A stretch of 64,000 bases of DNA, from contig JABCYZ010000024.1 in the NCBI GenBank assembly GCA_013289955.1, positions 1 to 64,000 of the forward strand, given 5' to 3'. The notes under the pieces were generated by a model. It made no database searches, was not told the origin of the DNA, and saw only the letters and a program-made list of their open reading frames with translations. Within the stretch, counting starts at the first letter, position 1. Each line of letters begins with the position of its first letter. This stretch comes from Acidobacteriota bacterium (lineage in GTDB: Bacteria > Acidobacteriota > Terriglobia > Acidiferrales > UBA7541). The translations under genes were made by a program, and so were the position numbers. This document shows positions 7,885 through 16,514 of the stretch, piece by piece.

Positions 7885-10509
7885 ATGTTTTTGCCAACCA
7901 GCCAATCAACGTGGCTTGAACTGACCACAGGAGCAATCCTACTAGCCACCATCGGATTCGCGGTGGGATGGTGGCAAACTCGGCGCTTGGCGGAGAGCCT
8001 CAAGAGCCAAGAGGAACTCGAGAAGTCTTCGCGGGTTCTCGAGGAAGAACGCCGAGTCCTGGAGCTCATTGCGAGAGGCGCCTCGCTCGAGGAAGTTCTG
8101 GATGCCTTGACGGCGGCGATCGAGCGGATGGCCGATAATTGCTTCTGCACGATTCTTCTCCTCGGCGAAGACCGGCGACACTTGCACGGAGGTTCGGGAG
8201 GCAGTTTGCCGGCGGCGTACATGCAGGCGATCGAAGGGCTGGAGATCGGGCCGGAAGTCGGGGCTTGTGGTTCGGCGGCCTTTAGCAACGAAACGACGAT
8301 CGTGGAAGACATTGCTACCGATCACCGTTTTGCGTCTGCGAAGGATTTTGTGATGTCCTTCGGGTTGAGGGCTTGCTGGAGCGTGCCAATCCGCGATTCG
8401 AAGAAAAATGTATTGGGAACGTTTGCCATGTATCACCAGCACCCCGCGAAGCCGAGACCCCGCGATTTGCGATTGGTCGAAGCAGGCGCGCACTTGGCTG
8501 GAAACGCCATCGAGCGACTAAGTGCCGAGCAGAGGCTTCGAGAAGATGCCCAGCGATTTGACCTGGCGGAGAAGGCGGCGGCGTTCGGTGTTTGGCAAAT
8601 CGCCATCCCCACGGGCACCGTGACCATCTCGGCAGGATTCGCGGCGTTGGCGGGGCTAGTTGGCCAGCCCCTTCAATTGAGCGCGCGCCAATGGTGGGAA
8701 TTGGCCCATCCTGACGATCGCGCGGCGGCAAAGGAAGTTATCGACCATGCGATCTCTGCCGGGGAAGGATTTCAAACCGAATACAGAGTGGTGCTACCGA
8801 ATGGCGCCATCCGGTGGCTGCGGAGTCAGGGCGGACCGGAACTACAAGGCAAGAGAATCACAGGAGCGTCCATAGATATCACGGAGGGAAAAGAGATGCT
8901 GATCCGCCTGGAGCAGGCGCGGGCGGCCGCCGATAGCGCAAACCGCGCGAAGTCTGAATTCCTTGCCAACATGAGCCACGAGATTCGCACGCCTATGAAC
9001 GGAATCATAGGAATGACCGAACTCACGCTGGACACGGAACTGGACACGACACAACGCGAATATCTCACCATGGTAAAGACGGAAGCCGACTCCCTGCTTT
9101 CATTGATCAACGACATTCTCGACTTTTCCAAGATCGAGGCCGGAAAGTTTGATCTCGACCCCATAGCTTTTAAGTTGCGAGCCAGCATGGCGGAGACGGT
9201 AAAACTCCTGGCAATGCGCGTTGAGCAGAAAGGACTGGAGCTACTTTGCGATATTGACGCCGACGTGCCAGATGAAATCGTCGGCGACCCCACCCGGCTG
9301 CGCCAAATCATCGTCAACTTGATCGGCAACGCGATCAAATTCACTGAGCAGGGGGAAATCGGGCTTGAAGTCGGCATGGAATCGCAACAGGGAGATGAGC
9401 TTAAGTTGTCTTTTTCTGTTCGGGATACCGGCATCGGCATCGCACGCGAGAAACAGAAGATTATCTTCCAGGCGTTTTCCCAGGCCGATAGCTCAACCTC
9501 TAGAAAGTTTGGAGGAACCGGACTAGGGCTGACCATTTCCTTGCGACTCGTGGAAATGATGGGCGGCAGAATCTGGCTGGACAGCGAGCAAGGGAAAGGC
9601 AGTTGTTTTCACTTCACCCTAAAGGCGTACATTGCGGCGGCTACAGGTCCGCGGGAAAAAGTCGAGCCGCAGGCCCTTCAAGGACTTGCAGTTTTGGTGG
9701 TGGACGACAACAGAACAAACCGCCTGATACTTGCCAAGATGCTGGAACATTGGAAAATGCGCCCGGTGCTAGCCGCCAGCGCCGCCGAGGCAGAAGAGCG
9801 AATGCAAGAAGCGAACAAGGCAGGCTCGCGCTTTGCTCTCGCTCTGGTCGACGTCCAGATGCCAAACGTAGACGGTTTCTCCCTAGTCGAGCATTTCGGC
9901 AAGTATACGAACCTGCGTGACATCGCCGTCATGATGCTGACCTCAGCCGGACAGCGAGGCGATGCGGCGAGATGCAAAAAGCTCGGCATCGCAGCCTATC
10001 TCATCAAGCCTGTCGCCCAGGGAGACTTGCTCGATGCCATCCTGACGGTTCTTAAAGAGCGGGAGCCAGAGATCGCGGCGCCACGTCTAGTTACGCGGCA
10101 CACCTTACGGGAAGGGCGGCGAGCGCTTCGCATTCTATTGGCTGAGGACAATGCAGTAAATCAGTTGCTCGCGGTGCGCACGCTGGAGAAGCAGGGATAC
10201 ACCGTTGCGGTCGCCCACGACGGCGAAGAAGCGCTTTCTGCTCTGGAGCGCGAGAATTTCGATGTCGTCTTGATGGACGTCCAAATGCCCAAGATGGATG
10301 GATTTGAAGCGACAGCCGCGATCCGAAATCGCGAAAAGGCAACTGGCCGTCCGCATCAAGCCATCATCGCTATGACGGCCCACGCCATCGCTGGTGACCG
10401 CGAGCATTGTTTGAAGGCAGGAATGGACGGATACGTCTCAAAACCATTCCGCACGGCCGATCTCCTGAGGGAGATCGAAGCCCTCACACGAAGCACGGCT
10501 TCCATCTGA
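7885..10509 (+). CDS. Hybrid sensor histidine kinase (TM-GAF-PAS-HisKA-HATPase-REC-REC)
   Basis: The 874-residue protein begins with one membrane helix (about residues 10-27). It continues with a GAF domain (about 50-210, 'CFCTILLLGEDRRHLHGGSGGSLP'-type), a PAS/PAC module (about 225-335), then the dimerisation domain with phospho-acceptor His365 in MSHEIRTPMNG. A HATPase with the N box (IVNLIGNAIKFT), DTGIGI and GGTGLGL follows. Two receiver domains end the protein, with aspartates D656 (LVDVQMPNVDGF) and D798 (LMDVQMPKMDGF). No HPt or output domain is present, so the phosphate must pass to separate proteins that are not visible here. The GAF domain suggests a small-molecule or redox input. 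It is preceded by a palindrome and has no partner gene beside it. Confidence 0.93.
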   Translation: MFLPTSQSTWLELTTGAILLATIGFAVGWWQTRRLAESLKSQEELEKSSRVLEEERRVLELIARGASLEEVLDALTAAIERMADNCFCTILLLGEDRRHLHGGSGGSLPAAYMQAIEGLEIGPEVGACGSAAFSNETTIVEDIATDHRFASAKDFVMSFGLRACWSVPIRDSKKNVLGTFAMYHQHPAKPRPRDLRLVEAGAHLAGNAIERLSAEQRLREDAQRFDLAEKAAAFGVWQIAIPTGTVTISAGFAALAGLVGQPLQLSARQWWELAHPDDRAAAKEVIDHAISAGEGFQTEYRVVLPNGAIRWLRSQGGPELQGKRITGASIDITEGKEMLIRLEQARAAADSANRAKSEFLANMSHEIRTPMNGIIGMTELTLDTELDTTQREYLTMVKTEADSLLSLINDILDFSKIEAGKFDLDPIAFKLRASMAETVKLLAMRVEQKGLELLCDIDADVPDEIVGDPTRLRQIIVNLIGNAIKFTEQGEIGLEVGMESQQGDELKLSFSVRDTGIGIAREKQKIIFQAFSQADSSTSRKFGGTGLGLTISLRLVEMMGGRIWLDSEQGKGSCFHFTLKAYIAAATGPREKVEPQALQGLAVLVVDDNRTNRLILAKMLEHWKMRPVLAASAAEAEERMQEANKAGSRFALALVDVQMPNVDGFSLVEHFGKYTNLRDIAVMMLTSAGQRGDAARCKKLGIAAYLIKPVAQGDLLDAILTVLKEREPEIAAPRLVTRHTLREGRRALRILLAEDNAVNQLLAVRTLEKQGYTVAVAHDGEEALSALERENFDVVLMDVQMPKMDGFEATAAIRNREKATGRPHQAIIAMTAHAIAGDREHCLKAGMDGYVSKPFRTADLLREIEALTRSTASI

Positions 10510-10742
10510 AGCCAGTGACCCGCATCCCGATCAGTCAGATAGCTCACTGCACGTCGCTAACCAGACGAGCGTCGTCTGCGGACCAGAAACGCTAGTGATT
10601 TACCGGTAGCGTGCTCTCGGCGAGGTTTTGGTTGTGGCAGAGTGCTCTGACGGGATTTCGATAAGGCCGTTTGAAAAGAGTTCGAAGCATTGAGCGAAAC
10701 AAACGGTCACGGCATTTGGACGATTGATGCCGCGCTGCGAAG

Positions 10743-10904
10743 CTAGTTCCTGTGTTTGTGAATCCAGGCATGAATGTTTGACTCCCGTTCCAGGTATGCG
10801 ATTACTGCTTTGCAGCTGGAGCAATTCGGGAGGTGTTTGAGAAAGTTCTTGGTGACAAGCATCCGCTTGAACCTAGGACACGGCTGGGGTTCGTCCTCTG
10901 CCAT
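10743..10904 (-). CDS. 53-aa protein with HxxxCxxC zinc-type motif
   Basis: The ATG at 10904 opens a 53-residue frame. It contains CPRFKRMLVTKNFLKH and then H-L-P-N-C-S-S-C, the H-x3-C-x2-C arrangement that defines zinc-binding anti-sigma (ZAS) domains, and a helix AVIAYLERE follows. The segment is as short as a single ZAS helix-hairpin, and there is no membrane helix in the same chain. The gene directly upstream, 19 bases away on the same strand, encodes a tiny membrane protein, so the two could act as a split pair. That is inference only; a zinc-binding adaptor or unrelated small protein is equally possible. The start has only a weak AGG upstream. Confidence 0.5.
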   Translation of the reverse strand: MAEDEPQPCPRFKRMLVTKNFLKHLPNCSSCKAVIAYLERESNIHAWIHKHRN

Positions 10905-10923
10905 GCTCAAGCCTATAAACATT

Positions 10924-11037
10924 TCAGAATATGAGTGCCGCCAAAAAGGCTGTTAGGAACAAGCAATACGCTATAGCCGTCAGCAGCGATGATTGGCTGG
11001 GACGAACTGCGTGGATGACATGATTCTGGGAAGTCAT
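10924..11037 (-). CDS. 37-aa single-pass membrane protein
   Basis: The ATG at 11037 is preceded by AAAGGA and encodes a polar 17-residue head followed by one membrane helix (LLTAIAYCLFLTAFLAALIF) that ends at the stop. A good promoter-like pair lies upstream on the same strand. It is the first gene of a probable two-gene unit with the zinc-motif protein at 10743. Small C-tail membrane proteins of this kind may be subunits or anchors. The function is unknown. Confidence 0.45.
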   Translation of the reverse strand: MTSQNHVIHAVRPSQSSLLTAIAYCLFLTAFLAALIF

Positions 11038-11080
11038 GTTTTTCCTTTACAGTCCTAACTGAAGAATATTTACTGTGAGC

Positions 11081-11110
11081 TACATACTCTATACCGCCAT
11101 CTTTTGTCAA
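11081..11110 (-). promoter_or_regulatory. Sigma-70-like promoter of the small minus-strand pair
   Basis: A perfect TTGACA (11110-11105) is separated by 18 bases from TATGTA (11086-11081), placing transcription about 35 bases before the ATG at 11037. The -35 box borders the 17-bp tandem repeat. Confidence 0.45.
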
Positions 11111-11142
11111 GTCGGTGCGTTTTGACAGTCGGTGCGTTTTGA
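11109..11142. repeat. Tandem duplication of a 17-bp unit
   Basis: Two adjacent 17-bp copies differ by one base: 11109-11125 reads AAGTCGGTGCGTTTTGA and 11126-11142 reads CAGTCGGTGCGTTTTGA. The array lies between the divergent small genes and touches the -35 box of the minus-strand promoter. Confidence 0.8.
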
Positions 11143-11180
11143 TAAAACAGGACAAGAATGACGATCCATTGCATACCCTC

Positions 11181-11327
11181 ATGAAAGAGACCCGCTACAA
11201 CTCGCTTCTGATAGAGACGGTGTTCGAACTTCTTGCCGAGAAGAATATCTTGACTGGTGAAGCGGTCGTGGAGCGCTTCGAGAGGCCTGGAGAAGACGGC
11301 CCGTCAAACCCCTATGGTCTGCACTAA
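11181..11327 (+). CDS. 48-aa small conserved-looking protein
   Basis: The ATG at 11181 opens a short frame with an amphipathic helix pattern, SLLIETVFELLAEKNILTGEAVVERF, which resembles the 'lLveKGiLTreEl' helix-turn found in many short bacterial proteins, and a polar C-terminal tail. The frame is open further upstream, but no better start is seen. It is divergent from the two small minus-strand genes and separated from them by the 17-bp tandem repeat. The function is unknown. Confidence 0.4.
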   Translation: MKETRYNSLLIETVFELLAEKNILTGEAVVERFERPGEDGPSNPYGLH

Positions 11328-11434
11328 GCGGAGCGTTGCCGGGGGCTCGATCTTAAAATTTTTCACACATACATTTTAAGGAATACGCTTAATGTAGTTA
11401 CCGCACAGTTAGAATCTGTTAGTATCCGGCAGCC

Positions 11435-12217
11435 ATGGGCGTCTTTCCTCTCCCCGTGCTATGGCTGTGGGCTTGCAGTATTCTGGCGCAACTGCTCGTG
11501 TTGGCGCTTCTCTTCTTGAAGAGCAATTCTCGCAAACTGCCATTCTTCACTGCCTACATAACCCTTAATGTTTGCCAGGCGGCCTTTCTCCTGGTTGTCT
11601 ATTCGCATTCGTGGAGCGAATCTTCCACCCCTGCCACCCTCGCCTGGACGTCGGAATGCTTCACACTTCTCGCGCAAGCTCTGGCCACAACCGAAATCCT
11701 TAGGATCACCCTCAGACAATATCAGGGCATTTGGCAGCTTGGGTGGCGTGCACTGACAGTGGCCTCGGGACTCGTCGTCCTTCTCGTCGTGCTGGCAGCT
11801 CGCGGCCACTGGGCTTCGGCTCGCTGGTTTGAAATTGATCGCGGCTATCATGTCAGTTTTGCCTCAGCTCTTATAATCTATTTCCTCCTCGTCCGTTACT
11901 ACTCAATTCCGATCCTGCGCGAATACAGGATGATACTAGGTGGGTTTTGTTTCTATTCCTGCTCAGAGATTGTGTTTAACACCCTTCTTCAATTGTTTTT
12001 CGACACAGATTTGTTCGCCCACCAAAAAGTGTGGCAGCTCCTGAGTTTGTTTTCATTTATAGTCGTCCAAATTGTTTGGCTGGCGGCTCTCAGAAGGCCT
12101 TTGCCCGTCGAGGATCGCCAAGCCCGTTTGCTATCGGATGGCGAGAGTAAACGGCTCACCTCCCAGATGGATGAGGACCTGCGCATTCTCAATGAACGGC
12201 TCCTGCGGCTCTTCTAA
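11435..12217 (+). CDS. Seven-helix integral membrane protein, function unknown
   Basis: The 260-residue protein has about seven hydrophobic segments from the first residues on (PVLWLWACSILAQLLVLALLFL, FFTAYITLNVCQAAFLLVV, and others ending with LLSLFSFIVVQIVWLAAL). A short cytoplasmic tail with a predicted helix ends in LNERLLRLF. No catalytic motif is visible. The length and even helix spacing resemble uncharacterised acidobacterial 7-TM proteins. A perfect AAGGAGG just after the stop could serve a 22-codon frame downstream. It could be a sensory membrane module lacking an output domain, but nothing proves this. Confidence 0.6.
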   Translation: MGVFPLPVLWLWACSILAQLLVLALLFLKSNSRKLPFFTAYITLNVCQAAFLLVVYSHSWSESSTPATLAWTSECFTLLAQALATTEILRITLRQYQGIWQLGWRALTVASGLVVLLVVLAARGHWASARWFEIDRGYHVSFASALIIYFLLVRYYSIPILREYRMILGGFCFYSCSEIVFNTLLQLFFDTDLFAHQKVWQLLSLFSFIVVQIVWLAALRRPLPVEDRQARLLSDGESKRLTSQMDEDLRILNERLLRLF

Positions 12218-12227
12218 GGAGGAGAAA

Positions 12228-12296
12228 ATGCAAATTGAACCCGCATTTTCTCCCTATGTGCTTCGCATACTTTTTGGAACTGTTCCACAGGGCTGA
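12228..12296 (+). CDS. Possible 22-aa peptide with strong ribosome site
   Basis: An ATG at 12228 sits behind AAGGAGGAGA, the best ribosome site in this part of the window, and starts a 22-residue frame (MQIEPAFSPYVLRILFGTVP...). It follows the 7-TM gene by ten bases, so it would be translated from the same message. The strong ribosome site is the only support. Confidence 0.25.
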   Translation: MQIEPAFSPYVLRILFGTVPQG

Positions 12297-12375
12297 CTAA
12301 CACATTATAAAAAGGGCGCCCGCTGGAAGTAGAATTTGATCGTTCGCATCAACAGCTACGCCAAGCAGCACCCTC

Positions 12376-12450
12376 ATGACTGGTTCGAGAAATCGCGGGT
12401 GTCCTTTTTGTTCCTCCGATCCTATTCGTGCACGAGTTTCGCAATGCTGA
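12376..12450 (+). pseudogene. Remnant of a CPFC zinc-ribbon gene
   Basis: A 24-residue frame starts MTGSRNRGCPFCSS and stops after 24 codons, running into the end of the minus-strand YfiR gene. The CPFCSS start recalls the first half of short acidobacterial zinc-ribbon proteins. Its leader (from 12304) is similar to that of the 44-aa gene at 2094-2228. It looks like the surviving 5' end of a truncated gene. Confidence 0.25.
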
Positions 12451-13054
12451 GGAGCCTGGAGCTGATTTTCAGGCCAGCGCGTTCTGCGGCAAGCCGGTTG
12501 ACCTCAAAATGAACCTTGTTTGCTTCGACCGTCAGATTGATGATCCCACCCTGGACAGCGAATCCGTCGGTTTCACCAACCGTCAAAGTACTTGATCCCT
12601 TGAGGCCACTCACAATCTTGTCGGCGTGTTGTTTCTCCGTGGCGGGCACAAATACAATCTGGCACAGACTGAGTCTGTCATTTGGTTTCAGCGTCCTGAC
12701 CTCCACGGGATGGCCGCCCACATTCCGGGTGCGCAACTCACCCTCAAGGACTTGGCTGAATGGGTCATGACCAACGATGCAGATCAGCAGCGGCGCGCTC
12801 GGGTCTCGATAGGACTCCGGCGGCCACTCGACGAACTTTGTAAAATTATAAAGGAACGCGAGTTTGACCGGGTATTCCGCGCTTTCCTCTTTCTGCGAAA
12901 AAGCACTGGGCGAAGCAATAAGGAAGAGGCAGAAAGCGATGATCCCGAAGACAGTACCTCGCCAGATTTGGCGCGAATCACCGCCAGGGACTGAACGCCA
13001 GCCGCTACGCGATCTCGTATCACTGTTATTCTTCTGAAGCCATATATTCATCAT
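12422..13054 (-). CDS. YfiR-family (DUF4154) periplasmic protein
   Basis: The 210-residue protein has a signal peptide (IIAFCLFLIASPSAFS) and then the YfiR/DUF4154 core: YPVKLAFLYNFTKFVEWP, LICIVGHDPF, CQIVFVPATE, TLTVGETDGFAVQGGIINLTVEANKVHFEVN and a C-terminal LLSIAKLV. In Pseudomonas YfiR is the periplasmic repressor of the diguanylate cyclase YfiN. Here no YfiN homologue is adjacent. Its ATG overlaps the stop of the upstream TonB receptor (ATGA), so the two are translationally coupled. The same pairing is seen in other bacteria, and I infer a link between outer-membrane ligand binding and periplasmic signalling. Confidence 0.88.
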   Translation of the reverse strand: MMNIWLQKNNSDTRSRSGWRSVPGGDSRQIWRGTVFGIIAFCLFLIASPSAFSQKEESAEYPVKLAFLYNFTKFVEWPPESYRDPSAPLLICIVGHDPFSQVLEGELRTRNVGGHPVEVRTLKPNDRLSLCQIVFVPATEKQHADKIVSGLKGSSTLTVGETDGFAVQGGIINLTVEANKVHFEVNRLAAERAGLKISSRLLSIAKLVHE

Positions 13055-15315
13055 TGGAATCTGTATCCGACTTTGATTCGAAAATTTCGGCCATCCTGAA
13101 CGATAGTGTCCTCCACCAGTCCGTTGCCACCAGGGTCGGAATATCTCTGATTAAACGCGTTGTAGATGCTTGCCGAGAGCTCCCATCCCTTTAGAATCTT
13201 TCGGCTGAATAGGGTGAAATTGGGAACGACATAGGATCCCGTGTACTGGCCCGTCAGCGTCGCTCTCTTGCTGACATACTGAAGATCCATGCTCGCGAAG
13301 ACCTTTTGCTGGAAGAGAGGAACACTAAGGCTTGCCTGAACGAGGTGTTTGGGAGAATTGGTGAGAGGCATCGGGTTGCTTGGGCTCCTTACGTCCTGAA
13401 AGGAGTAACTGACCGTGCCTTCCACGCCGCCGGACAGTTTTCTCGCGAATTCAAAATCGACGCCTCGAAGGTCCAGTGATCCGGCGTTGGTGAAGAATGC
13501 GTTCCCGGTTGCGAGGTCAACTTGTTCGCCGATCAAGCCATGAATGGGGTAATAAAAGGCCGACATGGTCATGCGGAAATGATTGGCAAAGTATTGTTCC
13601 CACACCAGCTCCATGGTCTTGACGGTTTCAGGCCGGAGAGACGGGTTGGATTCGTTTCCGGGGGCGTCGTAGTAAAGCTCGAAAAAGTTGGGAGCGCGGA
13701 ACGACTGGCCGTAAAGGAGCTTGAAGGTAGACCTCTCCCAGGGGCTATAGATCAGAGCGGCGCGCGGATTGGTAGTGCCACCAAAAGTCGAATAGTGGTC
13801 GTAGCGGAGGCCCACATTCAAAACGAGGTTTTTGCGGAGGTGAATTTCGTCTTGAGCGTAGACAGAAAATATATTTGAGGTTCTGTAGCTGGTGAAATAC
13901 TGGACAAACGGTTGGAGGTCATAATTTCCCTGATCCTGCTGAAAGTTGTCACGAAATTCAGCGCCGAAGGTCAATCGCTGTCTGGCAAAGACCTGCCTCG
14001 ATAAAGCCACTTCATCGCCCCACCATTTGCCGTGGGCGAAGTTCTTGTTCATCACGCGGGAAGGTCCACCCGAGGAGGAGTAATCGTAAATATACGTACC
14101 GTCGTTGTTGTACTGATCGTAGTAGAGACGATTGGTGAGGCTCCAGCCGCTGCCAAGCTTCTGGTCGTATCCCAGATCGAGGTAGCCACGGGCATCGATC
14201 GTGTGGGTTCCAGTGACATTGAAGACGGATCCGAAGGGAGCCGTTGGAATCCCCTTGTCGCGAGACCCAAACACGCCGTGCAATGTGAAGTGGCCCCAGG
14301 AGAGATTGCCAAGGAACTGGTGAGACTCATCATCGTCCGCGTTCAGGGCAATACCGTTGTTGGTGGCGGGAGTGTCGAATTGCGGGAAGAAGAGCTGGTC
14401 CTGGCCATGGGAATCATAGAAAGAACCGGAAAGAAACAGCTCCAAACCGTTCTTGAACTGATTGCCGTAACTGACACGGCCCTGGTACGTGCCGTAGCTG
14501 GCAGCACTGCCTGCCACGCTCACCTTCTGTGAATCCCGTCCCCGCTTTGTAATTACGTTAATGACGCCCAGGAAGGCACTGGCGATATAAAGGGAGGAAT
14601 TAGGCCCGCGGATGATTTCGACGCGGTCAATCGAGTCGACGTCAATCGGGAACTCTGTTCCAATCAAAGCGGCGTCGAAAATGTTGTCGTTTAGCCGGTG
14701 GCCGTCAATCAGCAGTGTGATGCGACTGTTGTAGTCCCCCGGAAGTCCGTAACCGCGCACTCCCAGGTAGCTGTAGTTTCGGTCGTTACTGACATAAAAA
14801 CCGCGCACGTTCCGTAAGATGTCGGCGAGAGTCCGGTAGCCGTGCCTTTGGATTTCTTCCGCTGTAATGATGGTGACGGAGGCGGGCGCTTCCGTCACCT
14901 TCTGCTTGAAGCCGGAGACACCGGAAACGGAATCGATGTCGAGTGCCATCAAGTCCTCAAGACTCATGTCGAGCAAGTTTGCAGTTTCGTCCTTTTTCTG
15001 AGGCGAAGCGCGGGTCGAGGCCAGGAAAGGTAGAAGACAGAGCAGGATCAGGACAAATGCTCGTTCTGCGGAAGGGCAGCGCGAGGAGTGCAAGAGCCGC
15101 GTCCAAGAATTCTTTAGTCTGGAAAGAGTGTGTCCGAACGACCGGAGAGACACAATCGGCCGGACAATCAAAAGCCTAGTCACGGAGAAGCTACTCTTAT
15201 ACTTTTCCGTTATTCTCCCCGTGGCAGGCGCTACCCTGACTCGCAGCGGGGCCCGGAACGCACCGCCAATGGGTAGGCTTCTGTTCGTGGACGCGTGTTC
15301 CGCAAAATTGGCCAT
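13051..15315 (-). CDS. TonB-dependent outer-membrane receptor (plug plus barrel)
   Basis: The product has about 754 residues from the ATG at 15315, which is preceded by a G-rich ribosome site. The frame is open to 15369 with another ATG. The plug domain carries the family start LLDMSLEDLMALDI, then APASVTIITAEEIQRHGYRTLADILRNVRGFYV, LLIDGHRLND and VEIIRGPNSSLYIASAFLGVINVITKRG. The barrel follows with many aromatic strands, and the terminal residues IKVGYRFQ fit the BamA recognition pattern. The N-terminal sequence before the plug is unusually long, and its hydrophobic AFVLILLCLLPFLASTRA is the likely signal segment. The product would import a ligand with TonB energy; the substrate is unknown. 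It is coupled to the YfiR gene downstream. Confidence 0.9.
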   Translation of the reverse strand: MANFAEHASTNRSLPIGGAFRAPLRVRVAPATGRITEKYKSSFSVTRLLIVRPIVSLRSFGHTLSRLKNSWTRLLHSSRCPSAERAFVLILLCLLPFLASTRASPQKKDETANLLDMSLEDLMALDIDSVSGVSGFKQKVTEAPASVTIITAEEIQRHGYRTLADILRNVRGFYVSNDRNYSYLGVRGYGLPGDYNSRITLLIDGHRLNDNIFDAALIGTEFPIDVDSIDRVEIIRGPNSSLYIASAFLGVINVITKRGRDSQKVSVAGSAASYGTYQGRVSYGNQFKNGLELFLSGSFYDSHGQDQLFFPQFDTPATNNGIALNADDDESHQFLGNLSWGHFTLHGVFGSRDKGIPTAPFGSVFNVTGTHTIDARGYLDLGYDQKLGSGWSLTNRLYYDQYNNDGTYIYDYSSSGGPSRVMNKNFAHGKWWGDEVALSRQVFARQRLTFGAEFRDNFQQDQGNYDLQPFVQYFTSYRTSNIFSVYAQDEIHLRKNLVLNVGLRYDHYSTFGGTTNPRAALIYSPWERSTFKLLYGQSFRAPNFFELYYDAPGNESNPSLRPETVKTMELVWEQYFANHFRMTMSAFYYPIHGLIGEQVDLATGNAFFTNAGSLDLRGVDFEFARKLSGGVEGTVSYSFQDVRSPSNPMPLTNSPKHLVQASLSVPLFQQKVFASMDLQYVSKRATLTGQYTGSYVVPNFTLFSRKILKGWELSASIYNAFNQRYSDPGGNGLVEDTIVQDGRNFRIKVGYRFQ

Positions 15316-15570
15316 GAGGATCCCCCCCGCCACAAGGGCGGCAAAGACTTCAAAGAAGGGGGACGTCACGAACCAGAGAAGGAAGTATCAGACTCGTGGC
15401 GCAGTTGTTCTGCAAATTAAGTTTGGCGCGTGCCAGCAGGTTGCCGCAAGGAGTAAGAAGAAAGGGTACGCCAATATGTAACGTGATGAACTCGGGCACC
15501 GGTTTCTTCTCGGACTCGCATTTTGCTTAGCCGGTTAGAATCCCGCTTGAGAGAGGCTGGAAACTTCAGT

Positions 15571-16329
15571 TCAGGTTCGCGAGCGGCACCGGGAGGTGGT
15601 CTGCCTCATAACGCTTCCGATCGCCCGAGCGTGGTGAAACCAGTGAGGGTTGACGGGGCTTGTCGCAGGCGCCGGGTTTATGTCTGCGCTTCGTGCAAGC
15701 ACCAGGATCACTCCAGTCTCAAGACGCAAGTTGTGCCCCGAGGTGCCTAGGACCGAACTGCCCTGCGGACCAGTGGCTACGCCCAGTTTCACGTCGTTGA
15801 GGCCAAAGACCTGCCCTTGAGTAATTGTCAGCGGCACTATGGGCTTACCTCCCTCGATGGCGGGAGCATTCCTGGCAGCGGCGGCCCCGCCCCTTGACCC
15901 TTCGCCGATCCCCACCCCTGCGGAATCCGAGAGGGCAGGAGGTGCAGGAGCGAACCCTATCACCGATATGATGGTCAGAGGCAAGGGTTTCATGTCGTGT
16001 CCGCCACACTCGCCGCTCTCAAAAAGCAGCGCCACACCGGAATCTTTGGCGGTCTTGGAAGTGGACTGCAGAGCGACGATGCGGCCTTTGACCATGGCAT
16101 TCTGCTTAAGCGTGCAAGTCGGATCGGACCATGCGACCTTCACTCTCGCTTTGACCGAGTCTCCCACCTTTGCATGGCCAGCATCCAGCGGCTGAACAAG
16201 TTCTGCCTCGACGGTGACGGATGGTTGCTGAGCGTCGGCCATGAACCAATAGAAGGCCGGGGAAAAGACGAATGCCAAACGCGCAATGGTCAGAAGATAT
16301 GGATTCACTGAGGATTTAGAGGCAGACAT
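15571..16329 (-). CDS. Exported hypothetical protein
   Basis: From the ATG at 16329 (MSASKSSVNPYLLTIARLAFVFSPAFYWFMADAQ) the protein is about 252 residues with a signal peptide. The mature part starts with a short beta domain (VTVEAELVQPLDAGHAKVGDSVKARV, then LKQNAMVKGRIVAL). This pattern occurs in acidobacterial exported proteins that look like TrbI/conjugal or 'DUF' beta-barrels. A low-complexity Gly/Ala-rich middle and a Ser/Pro-rich end follow. No catalytic site is recognised. It lies downstream of the Oar gene in the same direction, separated by a hairpin, so co-transcription is doubtful. Confidence 0.55.
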   Translation of the reverse strand: MSASKSSVNPYLLTIARLAFVFSPAFYWFMADAQQPSVTVEAELVQPLDAGHAKVGDSVKARVKVAWSDPTCTLKQNAMVKGRIVALQSTSKTAKDSGVALLFESGECGGHDMKPLPLTIISVIGFAPAPPALSDSAGVGIGEGSRGGAAAARNAPAIEGGKPIVPLTITQGQVFGLNDVKLGVATGPQGSSVLGTSGHNLRLETGVILVLARSADINPAPATSPVNPHWFHHARAIGSVMRQTTSRCRSRT

Positions 16330-16448
16330 GTCACGCACCTCTCGAGACGATAAACCGGCCCATCCCACAACCAGTTATGCGATTCGCGCTTCGTGGCTGT
16401 GCGGCTTCGGGTCCGCCCTTCGTAGTATAGGGTCCGCGGGGTGAGAAG

Positions 16449-16487
16449 CGAAGGCAGGTGTAACAGATGAGGTTGCACCTGCCTTCG
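16449..16487 (-). terminator. Strong 12-bp hairpin after the Oar receptor gene
   Basis: CGAAGGCAGGTG (16449-16460) and CACCTGCCTTCG (16476-16487) form a perfect 12-bp stem with a 15-base loop. It starts 28 bases after the stop of the receptor gene. No run of T follows on the minus strand, so it is either a factor-dependent terminator or a stabilising 3' structure. Confidence 0.5.
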
Positions 16488-16514
16488 TGACTGCAGAAAT
16501 TGCAAGAAGCGGCT

